A stretch of DNA of 64,000 nt from Annona cherimola (taxonomy: Eukaryota > Streptophyta > Magnoliopsida > Magnoliales > Annonaceae), in assembly GCA_030490835.1 (NCBI GenBank), contig CM059971.1:75782224-75846223 (forward strand), written 5' to 3'. This document shows, in pieces, positions 23,235-33,963 of the stretch (the first letter of the stretch is position 1; every line of letters begins with the position of its first letter). A program made the translations under genes and the position numbers. The notes below the pieces were generated by a model that did no database searches, was not told the DNA's origin, and was given only the letters and a program-made list of their open reading frames with translations.

Positions 23235-23661
23235 GGGTTATTTCCAAATATACCCACTGCGTTTCTAAAATCCCAAATATAATAACTACATTTGTATTTA
23301 ATTCCAAAATTGCTCATTCCATAAGTTAACACCATTAAAAAATATGTGAAATTATTAATATGCTCCTCAAATTTATGACACAATTTGAAAAATTGAATGT
23401 TATAATTGACTGATGCCCTAATTGCACATGAATTCGAAATTTAAAGCGCTTTAATTTCATTTTCTTTTTATTCATTTCATCATTTATTATTTTACAACAG
23501 GGGTATTTTGGATATTTTAAAAAATTTAACTGATGATTGTTGACAAAATATACATTTTTGGGATTAAATGCAAACGTAGTGGATATATTTAGGATTTTGA
23601 AAACATAATGAGTATATTTGGAATTAAGGTAAAACGTAATAGATATATTTGGAAATAACCC
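23235..23661. mobile_element. Foldback element, GGGTTATTTCCAAATATA ends
   Basis: A 427-bp element. The ends GGGTTATTTCCAAATATA are identical inverted repeats, and pairing continues through imperfect blocks around TACCCACTGCGTTT. The flanks are TA repeats (ATATATATA and TATATATAT), so the duplication is consistent with 8-9 bp but cannot be fixed. The end sequence resembles that of 33455-33831 (GGGTTATTTGCATTTTGG). It is noncoding. Confidence 0.7.
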
Positions 23662-23670
23662 TATATATAT

Positions 23671-24356
23671 TTTAAAACTTGAGGTCTTAGGCTCCCTATT
23701 GTAATAAGTTTTGTAATCAAAACAAACGATTTTGTGTTCTCTATAGTTATTTATAGTTAGGATTGGATGATCATAGAATGAAATTACTACTATTGCAAAA
23801 GGGTCTCACTATTACTCTAAAAAGGAAGTAGATTGAATAATATGCTCACCCATGGGAAATTGTCTTCAAGCAACATGGGGGATGTTTGTCATTCCATGAT
23901 TGTGGTATGAGATGGTAATGTTTGGGAGCACCCATTTTGAGGGCAATATTTATCAAATAATAATCATATTTTTCTATTTTTACCTCTATATTTTAATTAT
24001 TTTTTATTAAATATCCTTCATCAAACTTTTTTTTCCAACTTTACTTATATCATTCCTATTAATTCACACTTTTCAAAAATTCATTTTTTTATTACCACCA
24101 CATTCCACAATTTCTTCCCATTATACCTTCCCAACATCCCCCTTGGGTTGGGCCCAATACATCATGGGGAAGAGGTGAGGGCCATGCGACAGTAGGGGCA
24201 CCCCCAATCCCAATCTAGGTTACTACCGGTAGTGTACCAAAGCTTGTACTCAATTACTTACGCGGCTGTCATAAAAAAAATACTGGTGCGGCAAGACACA
24301 CACACAAAACCACTCATGCGGCCACGTTTGGCTATCAATGACATCGATATTGAGGA
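23671..24356. other. Intergenic DNA
   Basis: The content is mixed, with GC-richer patches at 23850-23950 and 24130-24350. No frame or RNA is recognised. Confidence 0.45.
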
Positions 24357-24365
24357 GAGGATGAT

Positions 24366-24747
24366 GGGATGCGATCTCCTTGCCTGCTCCCGGGTGCACA
24401 CACCTATTTTTTTTAATTTTTTTTTGAATTTTTTTTCTTAGATTGTTAATATAGGTGTATTTAACATGTATATAAATTTTTACCATTTTTGGAGTATTTT
24501 AGATATTTATTTTTGATTTTTGAAAATCAGTGGCATTTTAGGTAATTTTAAATTACTAAAATGCCACTGATTTTCAAAAATAAAAAATAAAAATCTAAAA
24601 ATCTCCAAAAATGGTAAAAATTTATATACATGTTCAATACACTTGGACTAACAAGTGTATGAAAAAATTTTCAAAAAAAAAAAAAAAGGTGTATGCGCCC
24701 GGGAGCAGGCAACGCTGCTTGCTCCCGGGTGCAGGAGATCGCATCCC
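24366..24747. mobile_element. Foldback MITE with perfect 9-bp TSD
   Basis: A 382-bp palindrome with perfect 15-bp ends, GGGATGCGATCTCCT, counting both extremities. The inner arms carry CTCCCGGGTGCA and AACATGTATATAAATTTTTA. The centre (24517-24580) is an almost uninterrupted hairpin around AATCAGTGGCATTTTA. It is flanked by GAGGATGAT at 24357-24365 and 24748-24756. This is the best preserved foldback of the family here, and it is inferred to be moved by a Mutator-type transposase. A transcript across it would form a long double-stranded RNA. Confidence 0.9.
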
Positions 24748-24787
24748 GAGGATGATGGCCAAAGCGAATGAGCATTTAGATACACAA

Positions 24788-25315
24788 GGACACTTCTATG
24801 AAATTCTCCTTTTATGAAACTTTTTTCGTTTAAAAAATTTTAATAGTTGATAAAAATAATCCACTCTATTCATTGTATTTAGCATCATTTATAATATTCC
24901 AGAAATTCTTTTAATTTTTTAATTTTACTATATGTAAGTCACATCTATAAATTTGTAAAATCAACTTAATAAAATAGTTCAATACTAAAATATCAACTTT
25001 AAGTAGTTTTTTCAATATCTAAATCATCTAAAATATCAATAATATGTAAACAAATGATCATATAAAGTATTGTTACATTCTAATAAATGTGTGAATGAAT
25101 CTAAGTATTTTTCATAATTCACACATGAATGCACCTATTTTTGAGCAAATTTAGCTTATCCGCATATTGGATTAGGATAAAATTTGATCTCCTAGCTAAA
25201 CAAATAGTGTTAAATAAAATGAATAGATTGAATTTTCTAATAAGAATCAACATTTTAAAAATGAAAAGAGCTTCAAGAAATCACTTCTATGAAACCCAGT
25301 TTCATAGAAGTATTC
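24788..25315. repeat. Inverted-repeat element of the 14.6-15.7 kb family
   Basis: The left block ACACTTCTATGAAATTCTCC and the following ATTCATTGTATTTAGCATCA are mirrored at the right by AATAAAATGAATAGATTGAA and CACTTCTATGAAACCCAG. The interior repeats the motif series of 15.37-15.64 kb. There is no coding frame, and the ends are approximate. Confidence 0.55.
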
Positions 25316-25349
25316 CCAATACACAAAATAGCTTCTTGGTCCACGATAT

Positions 25350-26028
25350 ACCTTAAATAGTCTATATGTTAAAAAACAACTTTAAAATTGTTACTTATAT
25401 TAAACAATTTTATTATGTTGATTTTATATTATTTTCAGGTATGGCCCATACACATATTTAATTTGGTTGAAAATTGATATGCTAATAAAATAAATAATTT
25501 AAATATAATGGATGAAATAGATTATTATTTTATGACTGTATGGGACCCATTACAAGTCCATATAATTAACGACATTGAATTACATTCCGATATATGAACT
25601 TCATTTTTATATGTAATCGGGTTACATAGAAATGTCTCAATGTAACTCGCTTCATTTTTCAAATATTGATGATTGATGTAAAATTTAATTCATTCATTAT
25701 ATTTAACATAATTTATTTAGCTATGAGACTAAGTTTCATCCAAATAAATATATGCAGGGGTTACAAAAATAGGTATATTCATGTGTAAATTAGAAAAAAT
25801 ATTCGGATCCATTCGCGTATATATTATAATATAATAATACTTTATAGAATCATTTATCCACATAATAATGATATCTTAAATAGTTTAGATATTAAAAATA
25901 TTATTTAAAAATTAATATTTAATATTAAATAATTTTATTATATTGATTTTACGCACTGATGGATGCAGCCCATGTATAGTAACACTAAACAAATAAAAAT
26001 AATTTTTATGATAATATAAATGATTCTG
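25350..26028. repeat. Further fragments of the same AT-rich repeat family
   Basis: The stretch at 25350-25560 reads as the reverse complement of the 24.9-25.2 kb series. 25690-26028 repeats parts of it again. Shared blocks include AAATATAATGGATGAAATAG and TATTATGTTGATTTTA. There is no gene. Confidence 0.45.
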
Positions 26029-26036
26029 AATATAAC

Positions 26037-27036
26037 TAGGGGTGCAACTTGGTACCCGGGTCGGTCCGAACCCGCCCGACCTGACCCGGTACCAAAACCA
26101 AAAATGGGTTTTATTTTTTAGATTTTTTCCAAAATAGACCTGGTTTCAACCCGACCCGTAGAAACCCGAAACCAAACCTGGGTTTACACCAACCCGGTAC
26201 CAAAACCCGACCCGGTCCGAACCCGGTGTAATTTATATAATTTTTTCATAAATTATACATATTTTTTTGTAATATTAATATATAGGTGGCCAGTGTATCA
26301 ATAGATTAGAATGTTGAACCATTATACTTAGTGTATTTAGATTTAGTTGCTTTGAATAACTATTATGTGAATTATGTTTGAATTTAAGTTGGCATGATAA
26401 ATCTATTTTATATCATACTTTCTGTTAGTATGAGAAATCTGTTAGTTTGAATTTCAGATTGTAGTATAAATTTGATTCATATTTTAAGTTTATTGGTATG
26501 ACAAGTGGTCAATTTCTATTTTAGCAATTTGTATGATAATGTTTAGTTTCAACTACAATAGTTTGTATGATATGTTCATTTTCTATTTGCTAAACTTGAG
26601 TAATTTCCATTAGCTATTAAATAGAAATGACCAACTAGTCATAAAATTAACTAATTTGCGATTTATTTGTGTCTATAAGGTGTTGAAAAATTGCTTGCAG
26701 AGTTCATTCAAAGAATATTGCAGAATTCAGCATGATGTTGCAGAATTCTTTGAAAGGATGTTGCAGAATTTAGCGTGAGGCTTGACTTCATAAACACAGG
26801 TATGTATATTTCAATAATTTTCTTTTAGATTACAATTAAATTTGGAAAAAAAAACAGTTTTTTGGTAACCCGAATTCTAACCCGAAACTAAACCAAAACC
26901 AAGGCGAATCCGGTCCTAACCCGGTCTGAACCCAGATTAAATTCTTAGGGTTAGGGTTTGGGTTTACTCCAACCCGGTTGGCTTAGGGTTTAGGTTCACT
27001 CCAACCCGATATAACCCAACCCGAGTTGCACCCCTA
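26037..27036. mobile_element. Non-autonomous hAT element with perfect 8-bp TSD
   Basis: An exactly 1,000-bp element. The ends are TAGGGGTGCAACTTGG and (reverse complement) TAGGGGTGCAACTCGG. The flanks are AATATAAC at 26029-26036 and 27037-27044. Subterminal regions are rich in ACCCGGT/AACCCGA motifs on both sides, a plausible transposase-binding array. The interior is AT-rich with no transposase frame. It shares both ends and most of the interior with 44700-46085, but lacks about 390 bp that the longer copy has after its left subterminal block. Confidence 0.92.
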
Positions 27037-27044
27037 AATATAAC

Positions 27045-27719
27045 AAATGAAGTGAATTTATCTTCAATCTTACTTGTCTGTCTATTCCATTGTAGGGTGT
27101 GTTTTCTATTTTTCTCCTACTTTCATCCGATGGCTGTGAAAAACTCCCCACATGATCTAATGGGTTAGGATTATCAGGCTAACGAACAGTCTAGCTTGAT
27201 ATTTGACAGACTATACGAGATTAGAAAATATTTATCTATGCTCATAGATTCTGTGTAGCTACGATGGAGGTGATCAGATGAGACAAGGATACAATGAAAT
27301 TTTCTATATTCAAAAAATATTTTTTTTTCTATTTTCAGTACATTTTTTAATCTCAATATGTCTTTCTTCCATTTCTAATATACGGTAATATTTTTTCAGC
27401 CCACGTCCACATCTTATCTTCGTTTCATCCGAGCTGTGAACTAATTAATTATTTTTTAAAAACTTTTCCCTACAAAAAATTTAGTATTTTTTAATTTTTT
27501 AATATTTCATTTAGATTTTTGAAAATGATAAATGGGTATGGATATGCGATCCATTTAAAAAATCCAAACAAAATATCTAACAAATTTAAAAATTATCAAA
27601 TTTTGGAAGAATTGAGCTTTAAAAGTGGGATGAAATAGGAAATTTAAAGAAATAAATTATTTAACTATCACAGTTTTTCTATATTTCACTCATTTTTTCA
27701 TATATTTATCCCAATTTAC
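27045..27719. other. AT-rich intergenic DNA
   Basis: No gene, RNA or bounded repeat is recognised. A short frame of 60 codons on the minus strand has no family features. Confidence 0.45.
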
Positions 27720-28345
27720 TCTTGTCACGTCATATTTTTCATTTTTCAAAGTTCATTTCATTCCTTTCCCAACATTTTAACCAAATGGCAAACACTCCAT
27801 TAATGAGTTTGTGTTCCAAGCATCAGAAGGAGAGTCATGCGTGCGACTGCGAACAAGATCCCGGCTCGAGAAATCCGGCACAGAATTTCAATGATTATCC
27901 GTGCAGCAGAAGGCCCGAACGGCTCGGCGCACCCGGCGGCTAATGCGGCTCGTAAGGAAGGGCGAGTCCGTCCCTTTCACGAGGACCCCTAAGCTCATCC
28001 GCGCCGAGAGTAATAATTCAAAACTCTAAACTCTCGACCAGTCAACGGAGGCCACGTGTTAGCCCGGCCGCACGCTACTCCTCGCGCCATCCGCAGGAGT
28101 CGTGCTCTTGAGCGCCACGTCCCGCCCGTTGTTTTCGTGCGTGCGGTGGCAACGCCGTTGCCCAGCCCCCAACTCCTCCAATCCCAAGCAAAGGCAACGA
28201 AGCAGGACAGCACATCATACGAGAGGGAATGGAAAAAGAAAGGTTTTGGACGTCTTACACGTCTCGTGCTGTTATTGGTGTGAGACGTCCAACAACCTTT
28301 TTGGAGACAGAGACGTGGCTTAACTGACCTGGGCACCCAGCATTA
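27720..28345. other. GC-rich island, possible promoter or exon of an unrecognised gene
   Basis: G+C content rises well above the neighbourhood between about 27840 and 28330. Overlapping frames exist on both strands (113 codons minus at 27995-28336; 73-75 codons plus), but none resembles a known family. G-box or ACGT cores occur (CCACGTGT near 28051, CCACGTCC near 28114, GACGTGGC near 28311), as in plant promoters responding to ABA or light. The SINE at 28385 marks one side. I cannot say whether this is a live promoter, a decayed gene or a captured fragment. Confidence 0.35.
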
Positions 28346-28384
28346 TCAGAAACTGGGGGAGGCGAACCCCGGATGAATTCTGAG

Positions 28385-28621
28385 GTTTTTTATTTTTTAT
28401 TTTTTCGATGGCTATATTTACATACATCTCAATATATATTATACTGAAGCTCTAAGAACAAATCGGGAGACACACAGCTCCTTAAAGAAATCTGAAGACA
28501 GCTTCCACCAACCGAAAGGAAGACCAAAGCTCCCACAATAATTTTTTTCCTCGGAATCCTAAAGTGGGATTCGAACTCTAGACCTCTGTTCCGAGCGCTC
28601 CACCAACAGCAAGGTCTTAGT
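28385..28621 (-). mobile_element. tRNA-derived SINE with TSD and A-rich tail
   Basis: On the minus strand the element starts near 28621 with a tRNA-like head. An A-box-like GTTGGTGGAGCGCTCGG is at 28592-28608 and a B box GAGTTCGAATCCC at 28566-28578. The body is about 150 bp. The 3' end is ATAGCCATCGAAAAAATAAA followed by more A-rich sequence. Flanking repeats TGAATTCTGAG (28374-28384) and TGAATTCTGGG (28622-28632) match at 10 of 11 positions. The size (237 bp), internal polymerase III promoter, tail and variable-length duplication are the full SINE signature. It encodes no protein and depends on LINE machinery. I do not recognise the family. Confidence 0.8.
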
Positions 28622-28639
28622 TGAATTCTGGGATTTTTT

Positions 28640-31308
28640 ATTGAACTTTTTGAATTTCTGACAAATGGGGGCCACGACAGATGTTAAACATTTCACAACA
28701 TGGAAAAACTCCTCTTATATGGATATGATCTGTCACTACTTACTAATATATATCTTAACATTTCATATATTCCTCCCTCTCCATCACATTTTGCCTTAAA
28801 TTTCATTTCATCATACCCATATTGTTAACAATGTCACAAATGTTGTTACCTACTCTAATGAAAAATGATTTTACTTATCCAAAATTTTCTATTCAAATGG
28901 TTCAACCTTAATAAACACTTTTTGGCAATCATAAATTATCATTTGAGGGCATTAAATTTTAATTCAAACGAGTTAATGTTAATGTTGAATTATTTTAATT
29001 AGTAAAATTTGAGACGTCTTTTGAGAAGGTAGATGATGGTTTTGTTTATGCTATAGGATAAGAAATTATGATGAAACGTTATGGATATGAGAAAAATTTA
29101 TAAAAATATTATAATTATATTAATAATTAGGAGCAAATCTATGAGTGTAAGAGATCATCATGGGTTTTATATTTTTATTTAGTATTTAATTCATAATTAA
29201 GTGATGAAATTATTATAAAATATTCATTTAATTTAAATTTAAGAAATCAACTTAATTTTAAAAAATGCTATTCTAAGACGCTATGCATTTGCATTGATGG
29301 GTTTTCATATCATAAGAATATTTATGGAAAAGAAGTAGGTGCATGATTGAAAGAGAAAGCGGTTAATTTTAAAAGTATAAAAATTCAAAAAATGTTAAAT
29401 TTTGGTAAAATAAACGAAGACATCTGGACCCACAAAAATAAAAATAAGAAAGCATGAAACATTCATATGCGTTGATACCGAGTATATATATTTATTGAAT
29501 TATTACCCCTTACTTATATAGACTAACGATCCAAAATAGCTTATTGTTTTCAATCATAACTTAATAACTTTTTGATTTTCATATTAATAGAAAAATTAAA
29601 TGAGATCTATTAAGTCTAAGAATTTAATATTATTTATTTAGCTAGAATGTATAATAACATATTAATAAAACATATTCATAATTATTAAATTATTTTAATG
29701 GTGATATACTACCATAATGTGATTTTACTTTGTGACCCACCTAAGCCTTCCATGGAAATAATTTTTTAGATTATAATTTAATACTTTAAAGTAAGTATAG
29801 TGAATGATTAAGATTTTATTAAAATCTTAAAGTTATTAGTAAATTAAAGGTTGTTGGGTTATGATTAAAATCCACCGGCTGTTTGAATCACAACTCTATT
29901 GTATTTGATATCTTGAATTTTCTTTAAAAAAATTTCGAGTGAATTAGAGACTAGTCTAAATCCATTTGTCTTTACACTAGTTTTCTGTTTCGGGCTTTCT
30001 GTTTAAGAGTTGTTTAGACGGAGAACTAGATAGGTTTTCCAAAAAAACAAAAAATGCATGTAAAATGAAGACATCGTGTCTAACGTGGTGTTTTTAGGTG
30101 GAGAGAGATTATTTGTTTCTGTTCTCCGTAACTAACTCCCATCTAAGACTCGTCTATGTTTAGTAATTCTTTTTGGGCTATAATTTTTATTTGTCTACTC
30201 TCTTTTTTCCAAAAAAGAAAAAGTTTCAATTTTATTGGATAATGAATTTACAAAATACTACTATTTATGAACTTTATTTACAGAAGTACTCTTATAGTCA
30301 ACCATTTTCACTGCTTTTAATCAAGTCTCAATGAATTGAATTTGATTGAATTCTTTTACATACAATCAACGTGATACGTACCCTTTCACCTTATCCTACT
30401 TAGTCTTGATGGTTAATTCATTTTAAGAACATGGCCCTCCTATGATACTGAAAATAGCCACTGTATATATTAATTTGCAATATGAGGTTATTATACCTTA
30501 GTCACCACAAGTTAGTCCCAAAAGGTTATAACAATAACTAATAGTTATAGTTATCGCTAATTAAAGTAGACCTTTAGTAACAATTTCTTTTGCCCGTCTC
30601 TAAAAGGCTACTTTTTGCAATAGGCATCATACTACTTTGTGTCTCTACTGGGTTGAATTACGGACTTAAATCTTGAACATATGTCGTAATTAAATTAATT
30701 GTCTTGAATAAGTATCTAATAAAAAATTCACTTAATTATCATTATCTGGCCATTGGACGCAAGATCGCGTGGGATACATTCATATATGGACACCATTATA
30801 TAGCGTCCATCAGAGTTGGGTAAGCCGTAGAATCCAGTGAAATGTGATTGATCCCATCAAGAACATCAACAATAATGGACAACAGGGGCCCTTTTGAAAG
30901 TAACGTCTGCAAATGGTGATAGTTTCCAAATCCAGAGATCACTGGTTGAATTTGCGAAAATAGCCCTTTCTTTAATAAGTCTTAAAATTCTACGTATCTT
31001 ATTTTTTTCTACTTTACATCTAACATAGCTTTAATTATTTTCTTATTTTATTTTATTTTTCAAATATGTATGAAATAACACTAATAGTTCTCTCTTTTTT
31101 TTTCTGCCATAACAAACCTTTAATTGTGAAGTTTTTCTTTCTTTTTTGATAGATAGATGAAGGGATTTTTTTCCCCTAGTGAACTACTCAATAACATATC
31201 ATCTTACCCAAATGAGGGAAATACATAAAATGCTTTTGGAGCCTCCCATTTATCGATTCATTAAATCACCTTAATTATTTTCTATTAATTATGTCAGAGA
31301 CACTAGTT
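28640..31308. other. AT-rich intergenic DNA
   Basis: No open frame, RNA gene or well-bounded element is visible. 29.9-30.2 kb and 30.7-30.95 kb are slightly less AT-rich but hold nothing I recognise. Confidence 0.5.
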
Positions 31309-31317
31309 ATTTTATTT

Positions 31318-31776
31318 GGAAAAATTTCTCTCATGGGCATAACATTTATCCCTAATTCCTTATATACTCGTAATATTTCATAAATTACTCTTATATTTAT
31401 AACATTTAACCCTAAATTTTTCTCATGCCTATGCCCTATATATAACCGTTATCTACCTTATTGAAAAGACGATTTTGCTCATTCGAAAATTTTTAATTGA
31501 GATAATTTAACCTTAACATGACTCAAATAATGATAGTAAATCATTAATATATGATATTAAATAATTTAAGAGTCATATTAAGGTTGAATTATTTTAATTA
31601 AAATTTTTTAAAAGGGCAAAATCATCTTTTCAATGGGATCGATAATGGTTATGTTAATGGAGTGAGTATAATAGGAATTTAGGATGAAATGTTATAGGTA
31701 TAAGATGAATATATAAAACATTGTAGGCATATCAGAAATTAAATGCAAATGTTGGGAGTATAAAAAGAATTCTCCA
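31318..31776. mobile_element. Foldback element with perfect 9-bp TSD
   Basis: A 459-bp element. The ends GGAAAAATTTCTCTCATGGG and (reverse complement) TGGAGAATTCTTTTTATACT pair imperfectly. Inner blocks pair better: ATAACATTTAACCCTAAATT with the complement of a GAATTTAGGATGAAATGTTA block. It is flanked by ATTTTATTT at 31309-31317 and 31777-31785. The low complexity of the duplication is a caveat. It is noncoding, and the size class and duplication fit a Mutator-type foldback. Confidence 0.6.
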
Positions 31777-31785
31777 ATTTTATTT

Positions 31786-33445
31786 TGCAAGGTTACCCCG
31801 ATGACTTGGTACTTGGGTATTTTAATGTTAGTCGTGCCTAGAGTTGAGCATATGGGGCCAAGCTAGGATCATGTTTCACAAATGAATTTATAGATAGATA
31901 TGATGTAATCCAAACTCGGATTCCATGAACTTTGTTGTAGGGAATTAGAATTACAAGGGTTCTAAAGATTCAAATCCTCATTACAAGATGATGTTGATGA
32001 TCTCTCTCTACTTTTAACTACCACCTGCAAGCTATCTAAAGACAACTAACAGAATAACAATCAGCCTCTCTCTCCCTCGAGTCTCTTCCCACTTGGAAAG
32101 GATGTGCGGCATAAAAAAGGCTGAATAGACTAGACCCAAGACCGCCTATTGTAAGGCCAATGACCCTATCAGAAGCTGTACCGATTGGGCTTTGTGGGCT
32201 TCTAATGAGCTAATCGGCTTCATAGATATGTATTGGATAACTCGACAAGATTACAGTCGGCAACAAAAACATAGCGCTTGTGGAATATATAATCAGTTCA
32301 AGCGGACAAAGCCCCCAGTAAGTAAGTATTACATAAATGGGTTTTGAGAAGTGCTTCAACTCGTGTGTCTAAAACACCACAATAATTTCAGTAGTGATAT
32401 ATTTATTATAGAATGATTTTATTTTGTGACCCACCCAACCTTCAACCAAATCAATTTTTTATATTATAATGTCATCTTAGGAGGGGTGTAATGCGTGATT
32501 TAGATTATATTAAAATTATAATACTTTACAAAATTATTTATCCATATATTAGTAATATTTTAGATAATTTATCCGATGAAAATAAATTTTGAAATTGATA
32601 TATAAAACAAACATATTTATTCTACACATTTTTTCTAAAAAGACCATGCACTTTTTTTTTTTTGGGGGATGGATTTAGATTTCTAGTAAAATAAATGATT
32701 CTAAAGCCGTAAGTGGGTTGAATTTTTATTAAAAATACTTTGGCATAATAGAATGTTAGAATACTTTGTAAAATTATTTATCCATGTAGGAATGATGTTT
32801 TAGATCATTTAGATGTTTTATTAAGAATTTCAAAATTGATATATATATATATATAAAAGGAAAATGCCAAGGTACAACCAGCTATGTCATAGTTAGGATG
32901 TTGTCGGTTGCAAATGGTGCCCTCATTAATCGTAAAATTAAAATTTCAACTTCGTATGATTTAATATAATTTATTTCACCATAGTATCAAAAATCATCCT
33001 CATTAGAGTTTTGAATGGGCTGCATTTACTCTAAAATATAAATATTTATGTATAAATTATTAAAAATGCTTAGATCCATTCAAGATATATTTTTTTATAG
33101 TACATTCAAGATATATTTGAACAGAGCATAATTTCTGTAATCATTTATTTGTATTGGAATAATGTTTAGGACAATTTGGAAATTTAAATGTAATTTTAAA
33201 GTTTTCTACTTAAATTAAAACATTTATTATATTAATTTTGCATTATTTTCAAATGTGGGTTACCAGCTATATATATCTGATTGGGATGAAATTTAGTACG
33301 TTACTGAAAAAATAATTTTATACTGTAGGTTAATTTTTTTTAACGTGAAGGCGTCTTTGTAGCCAGCAGAACCTTAGTATTTTCCATAAATGGAATAATT
33401 ATATTATTTTGATTTCATAATTTTTAGATAAAACTCATGCACATA
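31786..33445. other. Intergenic DNA with repeat fragments
   Basis: 31.8-32.35 kb is of mixed composition (pyrimidine-rich near 32070) and could be an LTR fragment, but I see no paired copy. 32.4-33.4 kb contains several fragments of the AT-rich family of 14.6-15.7 kb and a (TA)n run at about 32841-32857. There is no coding frame. Confidence 0.4.
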
Positions 33446-33454
33446 TATGATTGT

Positions 33455-33831
33455 GGGATTTTTTGTATTTTGGTCCCTCTAACTATGTGTATTCGCTTTT
33501 TGATCCACGAGTTTCACGTATTTGCTTTTTAAACTCTGTAAGTTTGCCCTCTTTGCATTTTAGTCACTGAGATTAATGCACGTCAGAGACTCTGTCATTA
33601 ACTGCAACTCATGTTCGTGAGTCAACTCATATTTATGAGTCGACTCATATATGTAATTAACAACAAGTTTATGAGTCAACTCATACTTAACAATAGGATT
33701 TTTGATGTGCATTAACTGTAGGGACTAAAATGTAAAGAGGAAAAACTTACGTAATTTAAAAATAAAATACGTAAAACTTGTGGATTGAAAAGCAAATACT
33801 CATAGTTAGAAAACCAAAATGCAAATAACCC
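33455..33831. mobile_element. Foldback element with near-perfect 9-bp TSD
   Basis: A 377-bp palindrome. The ends GGGATTTTTTGTATTTTGG and (reverse complement) GGGTTATTTGCATTTTGG pair. Long arms then follow (GTTTCACGTATTTGCTTTTT with its partner; CTCTTTGCATTTTAGTCACT with its partner). The central part repeats the motif GAGTCAACTCAT. The flanks are TATGATTGT (33446-33454) and TATGATTTT (33832-33840), matching at 8 of 9. There is no coding frame. Confidence 0.75.
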
Positions 33832-33963
33832 TATGATTTTGATAAAACTTATTATCCTCGTTAAATAAATTATATAAATGCTACTGATGGATTGAATTTT
33901 CTTTCCATCATCAAAATTGGATTCATCTAATCAAGGTTTATTGCACCTAATGTATGACATGGT

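Noticed and set aside
28385..28621. Functional tRNA gene on the minus strand
   Set aside because: A and B boxes are present, but the acceptor and anticodon stems do not form, and a 150-bp body with an A-rich tail and duplications marks a SINE.
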